Below are positions 46,097 to 54,846 of a stretch of DNA of 64,000 nt, in pieces. The DNA is taken from assembly GCA_910589135.1 (NCBI GenBank), contig CAJUSL010000001.1, positions 61,620 to 125,619 on the forward strand, written 5' to 3'. The stretch comes from an uncultured Eggerthellaceae bacterium. GTDB taxonomy: Bacteria; Actinomycetota; Coriobacteriia; Coriobacteriales; Eggerthellaceae. The notes beneath the pieces were generated by a model. The model saw nothing but the letters and a program-made list of their open reading frames with translations, ran no database searches and had not been told where the DNA came from. The position numbers were made by a program, and so were the translations under genes. The first letter of the stretch is position 1. Each line of letters opens with the position of its first letter.

Positions 46097-46130
46097 GGAG
46101 CGGCCGACGTGACGTCGGCCGCTCCTCTTG
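46097..46130 (+). terminator. Terminator-like hairpin after the second molybdoenzyme operon
   Basis: A 14-base perfect stem, GGAGCGGCCGACGT (46097-46110) and ACGTCGGCCGCTCC (46112-46125), has a one-base centre (the inner pairs must open) and is followed by TCTTG. The T-run is weak, but the very stable stem and its place 94 bases after the MFS stop support a terminator. Confidence 0.6.
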
Positions 46131-46207
46131 CATGTCGGGCATGATCGGGGTGTAGTTTGAGCGTTGCCAACCGGTTTGGGCTTTCGGCTCGCGTGGTTGT
46201 TTGGCCC

Positions 46208-46248
46208 CGATGCCATTTTGTCCACAGCGGCCCAGCTTTTTGGCATCG
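46208..46248. repeat. Palindromic dispersed repeat, copy 3 (short form)
   Basis: CGATGCCA (46208-46215) and TGGCATCG (46241-46248) bound a 25-base centre that begins TTTTGTCCACAGCGGCCC. It matches one outer flank of copy 1 (TTTTTGTCCACAACGGCGC, then TGGCATCG), so it appears to be a half-element. It lies between the convergent MFS and kinase genes. Confidence 0.6.
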
Positions 46249-46279
46249 CGCCCACGAAAGGGCCGTCAGGCCAGTCCTG

Positions 46280-47698
46280 CTAGTCGGCCAAAGGCAGCGT
46301 GACGGTGAACGTGGTGCCGGTGGCTTCCGAGCTTACGGCCTCGATCATGCCGTCGTGCTCGTGCGCGATTTCCTGCCCGATGGCCAGCCCCAGCCCGTAG
46401 CCGCCCTTCGCGCTGGTGCGAACCTTGTCGGCGCGGTAGAAGCGGTCGAAGATGTGCGGCAGGTCTTCCTCGGGGATGGCCGGCCCGTCGTTGTGCACCT
46501 TCAGCTCGACTTTGCCGCGCGTGCCATTCGACGGCGTGCGGGTCAGCGCGATCTGGACGCCGCGCCCTTCGCCTGCGTACTTGCAAGCGTTGTCGATCAG
46601 CGTGGCCACCATGCGCCCCAGCCGCTCGGCGTTGCCCTCTACCATCGCGTCTTCGCAGATATCGCTGTCGATGTCCACGCCCAGCTCGAAGGCCACCGAC
46701 TCGAACTGCAGCACCTCGCCTTCCACCAAATCGGAGAAGTCGACGCGCTCGGTGGCGAAGTTTTGCTTCTGGCTGTCGGGGCGCGAAAGCGCGAGCATGT
46801 CGTTGACCAGCAGCTGCATGCGCTCTGCTTCGAGGTGCGTGCTCTCCACCCACTGCATCTGGTCCTCGACGCGCGCGTCGGGCTGCGACTTCAAGATGGC
46901 GGTGTTGGCCAGGATCACCGTGAGAGGCGTCTTCAGCTCGTGCGACGCGTCGGCGGTGAACTGCTGCTGTTGCTTGATGGACATGCGCACCGGCTTCATG
47001 GCCCAGCGCGAGAAGAAGATGTTCACCAGGAACAGGAAGGCCGTGGCGCCGATCCATACGAGCACCAGCGTCCAGGCAAGGTTGCGCCATGCGTTCATGC
47101 TGCTGCCGTCGGCGTACGCGATGACCTGGTCGCCGGGGTCGACGCTCGATGCGCGCTTGGCGAAGTACAGGTTGTAATCGGGGAGGAAGCCGTTCGCATC
47201 GTTGCTTGCGAGCACCTGCTCGTTCGCGCCCAGGATGGCCGACTCGGGAATGTTCGCGTTGGTGTAGCCGCCTACGGTAGTGTAGCGGCCGCTCTGGTTC
47301 ACGCTGTAGACCGACATCAGGACGACCGAATCGCTCGCGTTGGCCGATGAGCCGATCGTGGGCGCGGAAACGTCCGCCGACGTGCCGGACGCCGTCGAGC
47401 CTGAGGCGGTGTTGCCGGACGTCGCCACCGGCGTTCGGCCGTCGGTGGACAGGCGCTGCGTGGACGATAGCTGGGGCGCTTGGCGCGACGTGACCTCGGT
47501 GATGACGCCTTGCAGTTGGTCCTCGATCATGTGGATGCGCGTCATGTAGTCGGCGTACAGGATGATGGCAAACGTGGTGAGCAGCACCAGCATGATCGTC
47601 AGCATGTTGATGGCGATGAACTTGATGCGCAGGGTGCGCAGCATCTTCGAGCTGGGCCCGATTATGGCGTCGTGGCTCGCCTTGGGGACTTTCGGCAT
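46280..47698 (-). CDS. Two-component sensor histidine kinase
   Basis: A sensor kinase of 472 residues. Two transmembrane helices (about 25-49 and 210-232) enclose a Ser/Thr-rich periplasmic domain. The H-box is FTADASHELKTPLTVILAN, the N-box TLIDNACKYAGEG, and GYGLGLAIGQEIAHEH is the ATP lid, all standard for EnvZ/PhoR-type kinases. It starts nine bases after the end of the response regulator gene, so the two are cotranscribed. The signal sensed is unknown; the position beside trkH and a structured RNA offers a hint but no proof. Confidence 0.88.
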   Translation of the reverse strand: MPKVPKASHDAIIGPSSKMLRTLRIKFIAINMLTIMLVLLTTFAIILYADYMTRIHMIEDQLQGVITEVTSRQAPQLSSTQRLSTDGRTPVATSGNTASGSTASGTSADVSAPTIGSSANASDSVVLMSVYSVNQSGRYTTVGGYTNANIPESAILGANEQVLASNDANGFLPDYNLYFAKRASSVDPGDQVIAYADGSSMNAWRNLAWTLVLVWIGATAFLFLVNIFFSRWAMKPVRMSIKQQQQFTADASHELKTPLTVILANTAILKSQPDARVEDQMQWVESTHLEAERMQLLVNDMLALSRPDSQKQNFATERVDFSDLVEGEVLQFESVAFELGVDIDSDICEDAMVEGNAERLGRMVATLIDNACKYAGEGRGVQIALTRTPSNGTRGKVELKVHNDGPAIPEEDLPHIFDRFYRADKVRTSAKGGYGLGLAIGQEIAHEHDGMIEAVSSEATGTTFTVTLPLAD

Positions 47699-47707
47699 GG
47701 CGCGGCC

Positions 47708-48400
47708 TTAACGGGCGGCCTTGGAGGCGCCGCCTTCGGCGAAGCGGTAGCCTGCCTTCCGAATGGTCTCGATCGAGCACTTCGACCCCAGATGCTTCAG
47801 TTTCTTGCGCAGAAACGAGATGTAGGCCTCCACGTTGTTGTCGCCGGCGCTGGAGCTGATGCCCCACGCCTTGTCGATCAGCGTGTCCTTCGAGAACACG
47901 GCGCCGGGATTGCCCATGAGGATGCGCAGGATGCTGAACTCCTTCGAGCTGAGCTGGATGGACTTCTTGCCGCACGTGAGCTGCATGCTTTCCAGGTTGA
48001 GCGACAGGTCGCCTTCGTCCAGCTGCTCGAACTGCACCTCGCCCTGGCGGCGCGTGAGCGCGCGCAGATGCGCCATCAGCTCGGCGGGCGAGAACGGCTT
48101 GGTCATGTAGTCGTCGGCGCCGGAGTCGTAGCCGCAGATCTTGTCGTTGGTGGCGTCGCGCGCCGTGAGCAGCAGGATCGGCGTGTTGATGCCGGCCCGG
48201 CGCAGCTCGCGAGTGATCTCGAATCCGTCCATCTTGGGAAGCATGACGTCCAGGATGAGCACGTCGTAGTTGCCGGCCTTGCCGTACTCGAAGCCGCTGA
48301 GGCCGTCGTGCACCTTGTCGACGCTGTAGCCGTTGTCCAGCAGGATCTTTTCCAGAGCCGCGGCGAGGCTTTCGTCGTCCTCGACTATAAGTATCTGCAT
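47708..48400 (-). CDS. OmpR-family response regulator
   Basis: A regulator of 230 residues. ATG 48400 is chosen over the longer frame because GGAAGGG precedes it and MQILIVEDDES is the normal receiver start. The phosphoryl-acceptor Asp is in VLILDVMLPKMDG (about residue 51), with the conserved Thr in LLLTARD and Lys in TKPF. The C-terminal winged helix (ELSSKEFSILRIL-like, SAGDNNVEAYISFLRKKL, IETIRKAGYRF) binds DNA. It pairs with the kinase at 46280. A large inverted repeat 128-185 bases upstream may be its operator. Confidence 0.9.
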   Translation of the reverse strand: MQILIVEDDESLAAALEKILLDNGYSVDKVHDGLSGFEYGKAGNYDVLILDVMLPKMDGFEITRELRRAGINTPILLLTARDATNDKICGYDSGADDYMTKPFSPAELMAHLRALTRRQGEVQFEQLDEGDLSLNLESMQLTCGKKSIQLSSKEFSILRILMGNPGAVFSKDTLIDKAWGISSSAGDNNVEAYISFLRKKLKHLGSKCSIETIRKAGYRFAEGGASKAAR

Positions 48401-48527
48401 TCGTTGCCCTTCCTTCGCGCGCGCCCGCGAAGGTGCCTGCGGCGCGCTCGGCGTGCTTCGACGATTGTACAGCGAAGACGCCCGCGCGGCGACGATGCGA
48501 CGGCGCGGGACAAAGCAAGCGCACAAA

Positions 48528-48585
48528 CCTTAAAACATCCTGAAAAGCAGGGCCGACCTTGCCATTGTTTCAGGTGGATTTAAGG
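48528..48585. promoter_or_regulatory. Inverted repeat, candidate operator
   Basis: CCTTAAAACATCCTGAAA (48528-48545) and TTTCAGGTGGATTTAAGG (48568-48585) are inverted copies with 15 of 18 matches, separated by 22 bases. The right arm covers the position expected for a -35 element of the TAGTAT box at 48595-48600, which suits an activator site. A further CCTTTAAG/CCTTAAC pair lies at 48697-48716. Confidence 0.5.
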
Positions 48586-48600
48586 AAGGGGGCGTAGTAT

Positions 48601-48752
48601 TCCAGACAGTGTTTCCCAGCACTGTTTGCAACGCGCAAGGCAACAACCTAACAACCTTGTCTTGCGCGTCGCAACAAAATTGAAAACAAAAAGGCTCCTT
48701 TAAGCGTGACCTTAACAACCGCAAAAAGCCCTGTCATCCGACAGGGTTTTTT
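48601..48752 (+). ncRNA. Candidate structured RNA or attenuated leader with three hairpins
   Basis: Downstream of TAGTAT (48595-48600) are three stems in a row. ACAGTG/CACTGT lies at 48606-48625. GCAACGCGCAAG (48628-48639) pairs with CTTGCGCGTCGC (48661-48672) with one mismatch. The intrinsic terminator lies at 48722-48752. There is no good reading frame inside. It could be a free RNA of about 145 bases, or an attenuator for the small gene at 48776 and trkH. Confidence 0.5.
48722..48752 (+). terminator. Intrinsic terminator upstream of the trkH unit
   Basis: CCCTGTC (48729-48735) pairs with GACAGGG (48740-48746) around ATCC, followed by six T and preceded by five A. It works as a terminator on the plus strand and possibly on both strands. 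Confidence 0.85.
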
Positions 48753-48775
48753 GTTTGTCGGTGTAGAATGTCGGC

Positions 48776-48922
48776 ATGCAGAAAACCAGCAGGGAAATAA
48801 TGGCGGCGGCAAGGACCAGCTTCGGTTCCGTGATGCTGCTCGTGCTGTCGGTCGCATGCTTCGTCGTGCTTCTCTGGATCGTCATGACCGTCGTCCGGTT
48901 CCTCATGGGGCTTCCGCTGTAG
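48776..48922 (+). CDS. Small single-helix membrane protein (48 residues)
   Basis: A short frame from ATG 48776 to TAG 48922 encodes a basic head (MQKTSREIMAAARTS), one hydrophobic helix (GSVMLLVLSVACFVVLLWIVM) and a short tail. TAGAAT (48764-48769) ends six bases before the ATG, so the mRNA would be leaderless. An alternative start at ATG 48800 has AGGGAA before it. trkH begins 21 bases downstream. A small subunit or regulator of the potassium transporter is an attractive idea, but I recognise no family. Confidence 0.5.
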   Translation: MQKTSREIMAAARTSFGSVMLLVLSVACFVVLLWIVMTVVRFLMGLPL

Positions 48923-48943
48923 GGCGGCCCCCGTCATTGCGAA

Positions 48944-50497
48944 ATGTGGCAGCGCTTCAGCTTATACGACGTTAGGGTCATCGGCCACTACCTGGGCATG
49001 CTGGTGCTGTTTTCGGCGCTGCTCATGGTGGTTCCGTTCGTCACGGCGCTGGTCTTCCAGGAATGGGACCCGGCCTACCGCTACCTGTACTCCATCGGCA
49101 TCGCGCTGGTGGTGGGCTCGCTGCTGCGCTTCTTCCGCATTCAGCCCGGCAAGCTGAACCGCCAGCAGGCGTTGGCCGTGGTCGGCCTGGCGTGGATCGT
49201 GCTGGGGCTGTTCTGCTCCATTCCGCTGTACAACTCGGGGCACTACCTGACCTATCTTGACGCGCTGTTCGACAGCGTGTCGGGCATTACCACCACGGGC
49301 GCGTCGCTCATCGTCGATTTGGACCACCTGTCCTATGCCGACAACATGTTCCGCTTCATGATGCACCTGCTGGGCGGCCTGGGGCTCATCGTGGTCGCGC
49401 TGTCGCTTGGCGTGTTCGGCAAGCGCGCGGGAGCCACGCTGTACACCTCGGAAGGCAGAAGCGAGCATGTCGTGCCCAACGTCATCCACACCACCACGTT
49501 CATCGCGAAGGTGACGGCATGGTTCGTCCTGATCGGCACCGTGTCCATCTCGGTGCTCATGCTGCTGTCGGGCATCGAGCCGGTGCGCGCCATCCTGCAG
49601 TCGTTCTGGGTGGCCATCTCGGGCTTCGTGACGGGCGGCTTCTCGCCCATGCAGCAGTCCATCTTCTACTACCATTCGTTCCCCATCGAGGCGTTGCTTA
49701 TGGTGCTCATGCTGCTGGGCACGGTCAGCTTCGTCATCTATTCCGAGGTGCTGCGGGGTCGCGTGCGCGAGTTCTTCCGCGACATCGAGACGCGCACCAC
49801 CGTCATCTGGATGGTGGCGATGGTCGTCGTGTTCACGGCGTCGCTGGCCACCTCGACGCTGTTCTCCGACGTCCCCACGCTGCTGCGGCGCGGCATGTTC
49901 GTGCTGATTTCGGCGTTCACCACCACCGGCTTCTCGGTGTTGACCACCAACCAGCTGCTCACGGTGGTCACGTCGGGTGCGTTTCTGACGCTGGCGTTGG
50001 TCATGGCGGTCGGCGGCTGGGCCGGGTCCACCGCCGGCGGCATCAAGATCTACCGCGTGGGCATCATCGCGAAGTCGTTCGTGTCCACCATCAAGGAGGC
50101 CGTCTCGCCCGACTCGGCGACCGTGGTCGTCGCCTACAACCACGTGGGCAAGCGCATCCTGTCTCCCAGCGTGGTGAAGGAGGCCATGACGATCTTCATC
50201 ATGTTCGTCATCACCTACGTCATCGGCGCGCTGGTGGGCATCGCGCACGGGCACGAGGCCACGCAGGCCGTGTACGAGTCGGTGTGCATGACGTCGAACG
50301 GCGGCATGATCGTCGGCATCGCCACGCCGGGCATGCCCGTCACCCTCGAGCTGTTCTACATCCTGCAGATGTGGGCCGGCCGTCTCGAGTTCATCACGCT
50401 GCTCGCCCTGATCGTGCAGGTGGTCGTCAGCGCCATTCCGCGGCGTCGCGCCACCAATCCGGGCGTCGTCGCATCGAACGAGGAAATCCAGCTATGA
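48944..50497 (+). CDS. trkH: Trk/Ktr-type potassium uptake membrane protein
   Basis: A pore-forming K+ transporter of 517 residues, with repeated helix-P-loop-helix units. Selectivity-filter-like segments are SGITTTGASL (about residue 115), SGFVTGGFSP (about 225), AFTTTGFSVL (about 325) and MTSNGGMIVG (about 450), four as expected for the TrkH/KtrB superfamily. ATG 48944 is the first Met after the small gene. Its stop overlaps the next start (ATGA). No trkA/ktrA gating gene is in the window, so the cytosolic partner is encoded elsewhere. Confidence 0.9.
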   Translation: MWQRFSLYDVRVIGHYLGMLVLFSALLMVVPFVTALVFQEWDPAYRYLYSIGIALVVGSLLRFFRIQPGKLNRQQALAVVGLAWIVLGLFCSIPLYNSGHYLTYLDALFDSVSGITTTGASLIVDLDHLSYADNMFRFMMHLLGGLGLIVVALSLGVFGKRAGATLYTSEGRSEHVVPNVIHTTTFIAKVTAWFVLIGTVSISVLMLLSGIEPVRAILQSFWVAISGFVTGGFSPMQQSIFYYHSFPIEALLMVLMLLGTVSFVIYSEVLRGRVREFFRDIETRTTVIWMVAMVVVFTASLATSTLFSDVPTLLRRGMFVLISAFTTTGFSVLTTNQLLTVVTSGAFLTLALVMAVGGWAGSTAGGIKIYRVGIIAKSFVSTIKEAVSPDSATVVVAYNHVGKRILSPSVVKEAMTIFIMFVITYVIGALVGIAHGHEATQAVYESVCMTSNGGMIVGIATPGMPVTLELFYILQMWAGRLEFITLLALIVQVVVSAIPRRRATNPGVVASNEEIQL

Positions 50498-51174
50498 CCA
50501 GGAAGAGCTACCTGGGAAAGTACCTGAAGGCCGACCCGTTGCTGAAGTGGTGGCTCGTCCTGTTCTGCGCGTCGGCCATCGGGCTCGGCGCCATCGGGGT
50601 GGGTGAGGCCATGTCGGGCGGCAGCGACGACGGTGCGCGTCTGGACGCGGCGGGCCTCGACGAGCGGGCCGCAGGCGCGGCGCCCGACAACAAGCTGAAC
50701 GTCTCGCAGCTTCCCGACAGCTCGTTCATCTACGACATAACCATCAAGGAGCTTGCGTCGGCCGATTCCTACATGGACGGCCAGACCGTCCAGGTGACCG
50801 GCGAGGTCGTGGGCGACCGCATCTTGCCCGAGCTCGACTCGTCGGACTGTTGGGTCATGCTGCAGTCGTCGGGCGAAGGCGACGATTCCGAGGTCGCGGT
50901 GTACATGCCGCTGACGGCGTCGGAATCCATCGACACGTACGGCGCGTACGGCAAGCGCGGCACCACGTTGCAGGTGCGCGGCACGTTCAACCTTGCGTGC
51001 AAGGACCATCAGGGCGCAAGCGACCTGCATTCCGAGAGCGTGGCGGTCGTGGCGCGCGGCAGCGTGGAGGAAATGGAGTTCAACTACATGCGCCTCGTGC
51101 CCGGGCTTGTGCTCCTGCTGATCGGAAGCCTGCTGCTCATCGCGTTCGACATCATGCGGGAAAGGCAGCGCTAG
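50494..51174 (+). CDS. Two-helix membrane protein with OB-fold-like domain
   Basis: A protein of 226 residues starting inside the trkH stop (ATGA) and ending one base into rsgA. A transmembrane helix lies at about residues 20-38, and another at about 200-218 before RERQR. The part between contains YMDGQTVQVTGEVVGDRIL and GTTLQVRGTFNLACKDH, an OB-fold/tRNA-anti-like pattern that would lie outside the membrane. I know of no defined function. Tight translational coupling to trkH suggests a partner of that transporter. Confidence 0.6.
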   Translation: MTRKSYLGKYLKADPLLKWWLVLFCASAIGLGAIGVGEAMSGGSDDGARLDAAGLDERAAGAAPDNKLNVSQLPDSSFIYDITIKELASADSYMDGQTVQVTGEVVGDRILPELDSSDCWVMLQSSGEGDDSEVAVYMPLTASESIDTYGAYGKRGTTLQVRGTFNLACKDHQGASDLHSESVAVVARGSVEEMEFNYMRLVPGLVLLLIGSLLLIAFDIMRERQR

Positions 51175-52139
51175 TGCCGGGTTTTCTTGTCGGCGAGGTG
51201 GTCAAGCTCGACCGCAAGTTCCCCCTGGTCGAACTGCCCGACGGAAGCCGCCTGCGTTGCGAGCATTCTGCCGAGCTGAAGAAGCGCGGGAAGCTGCGTG
51301 CCGTCATCGGCGACGTGGTGGAAGTGGCTGTTCCCGACGGCCACGACGCGGGAATCATCGAGCTGGTCCGCCCGCGCACGACGCAGTTCGTGCGGAAGGA
51401 CCCGACGGAGCGGGCGCTGCCCCAGGTGCTGGCCGCCAACTTCGACCGCGTGCTGGTGGTGCAGCCCGCGAACCGATTGAACCTGCGGCGGCTCGAACGC
51501 GAGCTGGTGCTGGCCCACGAGACCGGCGCCGACGTGACCGTGGTGCTGACGAAGGCCGACCTGCTCGACGCGGTCGCCGTGGCGGACGCCGCGCGGCAGG
51601 TTCGCGAGCTTGCCGGCGGCGAGGTGGAGGTGCTTTGCATCTCCAAGAACGACGCAGCGTCGGTGGCGCAGGTGCGCCGGCTGATGGCGGCGGGCACCAC
51701 GTCGGTGCTCATCGGCCGCTCGGGCGTCGGGAAGTCGACGCTGGTGAACCTGCTGCTCGGCGAGGATGCGCGCGCTACCTCCGAGGTGCGCGAGCGCGAC
51801 GGCAAGGGGCGCCACAAGACCGTGTCGCGCGAGGTCATGCAGCTGCCCGTCGTGGACGGCGCCGGCGGGGGCCGCATCGTGGACATGCCGGGCGTGCGGG
51901 GCCTGGGCCTGTGGGACGCCGACGAGGGCATGGGCGCGGCGTTTTCCGACATCGAGACGCTGGCCGCGGAATGCCGGTTCCGCGACTGCAAGCACCAAGG
52001 CGAGCCGGACTGCGCCGTAGCGGCGGCCGTGGAGGAGGGGCGCATCAGCCGCTCCCGACTCGAGTCGTACCTGGGGCTGCAGGGCGAGCTGGCCAAGACG
52101 GCCCGTCGCCGCAAGCAATCCACCTGGAAGAGGCGCTAG
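51174..52139 (+). CDS. rsgA: Ribosome small-subunit-dependent GTPase RsgA
   Basis: A circularly permuted GTPase of 321 residues that helps late 30S subunit maturation. GTG 51174 shares one base with the preceding stop and has AAAGG nine bases upstream. An N-terminal OB domain (VGEVVKLDRKFPLVEL) precedes G4 (TKADLL), G1 (GRSGVGKST, about 181-189) and G3 (DMPGVRGL, with Met replacing the usual Thr). The zinc knuckle CRFRDCKHQGEPDC lies near the end. Length and order match the family. Confidence 0.92.
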   Translation: MPGFLVGEVVKLDRKFPLVELPDGSRLRCEHSAELKKRGKLRAVIGDVVEVAVPDGHDAGIIELVRPRTTQFVRKDPTERALPQVLAANFDRVLVVQPANRLNLRRLERELVLAHETGADVTVVLTKADLLDAVAVADAARQVRELAGGEVEVLCISKNDAASVAQVRRLMAAGTTSVLIGRSGVGKSTLVNLLLGEDARATSEVRERDGKGRHKTVSREVMQLPVVDGAGGGRIVDMPGVRGLGLWDADEGMGAAFSDIETLAAECRFRDCKHQGEPDCAVAAAVEEGRISRSRLESYLGLQGELAKTARRRKQSTWKRR

Positions 52140-52271
52140 CGCCAAGCGCGTCGCGACTAGGGCGCAATCGCGTGCGACCAGGACGTTCCAAATTGCGCAT
52201 CGCGCACGGAACCCGCCAGCACTCCCGCTTCGCGTCGTCGCGCCATTGGGGCCGTTGTGGCGAAGAGGTTG

Positions 52272-52277
52272 TATAAT
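52272..52277 (+). promoter_or_regulatory. -10 element upstream of the pdxK-serS unit
   Basis: A perfect TATAAT (52272-52277) lies 35 bases before ATG 52312. No convincing -35 is seen at 16-18 bases. It would start the transcript for the small membrane protein, kinase and serS. Confidence 0.55.
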
Positions 52278-52311
52278 TACGCAACGTTTGGAATCGACGT
52301 TCAGGCGGCCT

Positions 52312-52560
52312 ATGGACTTTAACGAAATCTATCATCTGCTGTTCGAGACGTACGCCGGAATCGGCATCCTTGTCGGCGCCGGAATCGCCATAAGCCTGCT
52401 GGTCTGCGTGCTCCTCGAGATAAAGACGCGCAAGGTGTACCGCAACCACGAGGCGGATCCCGAGCAGGACGAATGGGCCCTCTTCGAGGACGAAGTAGCC
52501 GAAGCCGAGGCCGAGGAAGAGGCGGATTTCGCCGCGGCCTCCAAGAAGAAGGAAGCATAA
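52312..52560 (+). CDS. Small membrane protein with acidic tail
   Basis: A protein of 82 residues from ATG 52312. One transmembrane helix (about 14-36, AGIGILVGAGIAISLLVCVLL) is followed by EIKTRKVYRNHE and an acidic Ala/Glu-rich tail ending in KKKEA. It ends at the base before the kinase start, so the two are cotranscribed. The family is not recognised; similar short proteins precede this kinase in relatives as far as I recall, but I cannot confirm that here. Confidence 0.6.
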   Translation: MDFNEIYHLLFETYAGIGILVGAGIAISLLVCVLLEIKTRKVYRNHEADPEQDEWALFEDEVAEAEAEEEADFAAASKKKEA

Positions 52561-53493
52561 ATGGCTCTCAGGTACGAAGAAACCGACACGGCAAGCCGGC
52601 AGGTTCACGGCGACCCCAACCCCGTGATTCTCTACCAGCGCGACGGGAAGTACATCCCCCGCATCGCCGCCGTGCACGACCTGTGCGGGTACGGGAAGTG
52701 TTCGCTCGGCGTCGCCATTCCCGTGCTCAGCGCCGCAGGCTGCGACGTGTGCCCCGTGCCGACGGGCCTGTTCTCCAGCCACACGGCGTTTCCGGGCTGG
52801 TACATGCACGACACCACCGACATCCTGCGCGACTACCTGAACGCGTGGCGCGGCATCGACGTGCAGATCGACGCCGTGTATTCCGGCTTCCTGGGCGCGC
52901 CCGAGCAGGTCGACGTCATCAGGTCGTTGTACCAGGAGTTCCCCGACGCCATCAAGATGGTCGACCCGGTGATGGCCGACCATGGCAAGGTTTACCCCAC
53001 GTACACGCCCGAGTTGTGCGAAGCCATGGCGTCGCTGGCCGCCGACGCCGACATCCTGACGCCCAACCTCACCGAGGCTGCCATCATCCTGGGCGAGCCC
53101 ATCGGCGACGAGTGGGGCGGTGCCGACATTCCCGACGAAGAGGCCGAGCGCATCGCGCGCGCCCTTCTGGACAAGGGTGCCAAGAACGTGGTGCTGAAGG
53201 GCATCCAGCGCGAAGGCGACGACATCATCCGCAACTTCGTGGCTAGCGCCAGCGCGCCTGACATCGTGGAAGTGGGCAACGAGTACGTGCCCTACATGCT
53301 GCACGGTACGGGCGACGTGTACGCCTCGTGCGTGCTTGCGGCCGTGATGGCCGGACGCTCGCTGGTCGAGGGCGTGGCGTTCGCGGGCGACTTCGTCCAC
53401 GACGCCATGATCGTCTCGGCCGACCAGCCGAACTTCAAAGACCGAGGAGTCAGCTTCGAGCCCCTGTTGGGCAAGGTCGCGGCTCTGCTCTAG
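52561..53493 (+). CDS. pdxY: Pyridoxal/pyridoxamine kinase
   Basis: A ribokinase-family protein of 310 residues that phosphorylates B6 vitamers to PLP or PMP. ATG 52561 abuts the preceding stop. The substrate loop is HDLCGYGKCSLGVAIPVLSAAG; DPVMADHGKVYPTYTPEL and LTPNLTEAAIILG are conserved; LHGTGDVYASCVLAAVMAG supplies the anion hole and catalytic Asp. It is slightly longer than E. coli PdxY. serS begins 12 bases downstream. Choice between the pdxY and pdxK names is uncertain. Confidence 0.82.
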   Translation: MALRYEETDTASRQVHGDPNPVILYQRDGKYIPRIAAVHDLCGYGKCSLGVAIPVLSAAGCDVCPVPTGLFSSHTAFPGWYMHDTTDILRDYLNAWRGIDVQIDAVYSGFLGAPEQVDVIRSLYQEFPDAIKMVDPVMADHGKVYPTYTPELCEAMASLAADADILTPNLTEAAIILGEPIGDEWGGADIPDEEAERIARALLDKGAKNVVLKGIQREGDDIIRNFVASASAPDIVEVGNEYVPYMLHGTGDVYASCVLAAVMAGRSLVEGVAFAGDFVHDAMIVSADQPNFKDRGVSFEPLLGKVAALL

Positions 53494-53505
53494 GAAAGGA
53501 CAGAC

Positions 53506-54807
53506 ATGCTTGACACAAAGTACGTTCGCGACAACCTCGATGCGGTCAAGGAGGCGATGCGCAATCGCAACGCGTCCTTCGACGACGAGCTGTTCTTGCA
53601 GCTTGACGCCCGCCGCCGCGAGCTGATCGCCCACGAGGAGGAGCTGCAGGCCGAGCGCAACAAGCTTTCGAAGCAGATCGGCCAGCTGATGAAGGAAGGC
53701 CAGCGCGACCAGGCCGAGGAGACGAAGGAACGCGTGCGCGTCATCAACGAGGAGCTGGACGCGGCCGGCGAGCAGCGCAACGAGGCCGACGCCGCCCTGC
53801 GCAACCTGCTTCTGGCCACGCCCAACATGCCCGACGAGGGCACGCCCGTCGGCGCCGACGAGAACGACAATCCCGAAGTGCGCCGCTGGGGCACGCCCCG
53901 CGACTTCGCCGCCGAAGGCATCGAGAAGAAGGCGCACTGGGACTTGGGCACCGACCTTGAGGTGATTGACTTCGAGCGCGGCGTGAAGCTGGCGGAGAGC
54001 CGCTTCTACGTGCTCGGCGGCGCGGGCGCCCGCCTCGAGCGCGCGCTCATCAACTTCATGCTGGACCAGCACACGTCCCGCGGATACAAGGAGTGGTGGG
54101 TTCCCGCGATGGCCAACGCCGAGACGCTGACCGGCACCGCGCAGCTTCCCAAGTTCGAGGAAGACCTGTACAAGACCACCGAGGGCCTGTACCTGATCCC
54201 CACCGCCGAGGTTCAGCTGACGAACCTCCATGCGGGCGAGATCCTGGACGCGGGCCAGCTGCCGCTTCGCTACTGCGCCTTCACGCCGTGCTTCCGCGAG
54301 GAGGCGGGTTCGGCGGGTCGCGACACGCGCGGCATCATCCGCGTGCATCAGTTCTCCAAGGTGGAGATGGTGAAGTACACCACGCCCGAGGAGGGCTTCA
54401 ACGAGCTCGAGCTGATGGTGGCCGACGCCGAGAACATCCTGCAGAAGCTGCAGCTTCCGTACCGCGTGATCACGCTGTGCACAGGCGACATCGGCTTCTC
54501 TGCGGCGAAGACGTACGATGTCGAGGTCTGGATGCCCAGCTACGACGGCTACAAGGAGATTTCCAGCTGCTCGTGCTGCACCGACTTCCAGGCGCGTCGC
54601 GCGAACATCCGCTACCGCAACGAAGGCGAGTTCAAGGGAACGCGCTACGTCTACACGCTCAACGGAAGCGGGTTGGCGGTCGGCCGCTGCATGGCGGCCA
54701 TCCTGGAGAACTACCAGAACGCCGACGGCAGCGTGACGGTGCCCGAGGCGCTCGTGCCCTACATGGGCGGCCTGACCTGCATCAAGCCGGAAGGGGCCGT
54801 TTCCTAA
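53506..54807 (+). CDS. serS: Seryl-tRNA synthetase
   Basis: A class II aminoacyl-tRNA synthetase of 433 residues that charges tRNA-Ser. ATG 53506 follows AGGAAAGGACAGAC. An N-terminal antiparallel coiled coil (about 27-105, [19 protein letters not shown]) binds the tRNA arm. Motif 2 ([21 protein letters not shown]) and motif 3 ([18 protein letters not shown]) are intact. Length is normal. No T-box is present upstream, since the gap from the kinase gene is only 12 bases. Confidence 0.95.
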   Translation: MLDTKYVRDNLDAVKEAMRNRNASFDDELFLQLDARRRELIAHEEELQAERNKLSKQIGQLMKEGQRDQAEETKERVRVINEELDAAGEQRNEADAALRNLLLATPNMPDEGTPVGADENDNPEVRRWGTPRDFAAEGIEKKAHWDLGTDLEVIDFERGVKLAESRFYVLGGAGARLERALINFMLDQHTSRGYKEWWVPAMANAETLTGTAQLPKFEEDLYKTTEGLYLIPTAEVQLTNLHAGEILDAGQLPLRYCAFTPCFREEAGSAGRDTRGIIRVHQFSKVEMVKYTTPEEGFNELELMVADAENILQKLQLPYRVITLCTGDIGFSAAKTYDVEVWMPSYDGYKEISSCSCCTDFQARRANIRYRNEGEFKGTRYVYTLNGSGLAVGRCMAAILENYQNADGSVTVPEALVPYMGGLTCIKPEGAVS

Positions 54808-54846
54808 CCGCCGCGGGCGGCATGGCCACGCTGCCGGGAGCCCTCG

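Noticed and set aside
48601..48752. c-di-AMP (ydaO) riboswitch upstream of trkH
   Set aside because: The conserved ydaO segments are not seen; the stems present are simple hairpins.
53494..53505. T-box leader for serS
   Set aside because: Only 12 bases separate serS from the upstream kinase gene, too short for a T-box.
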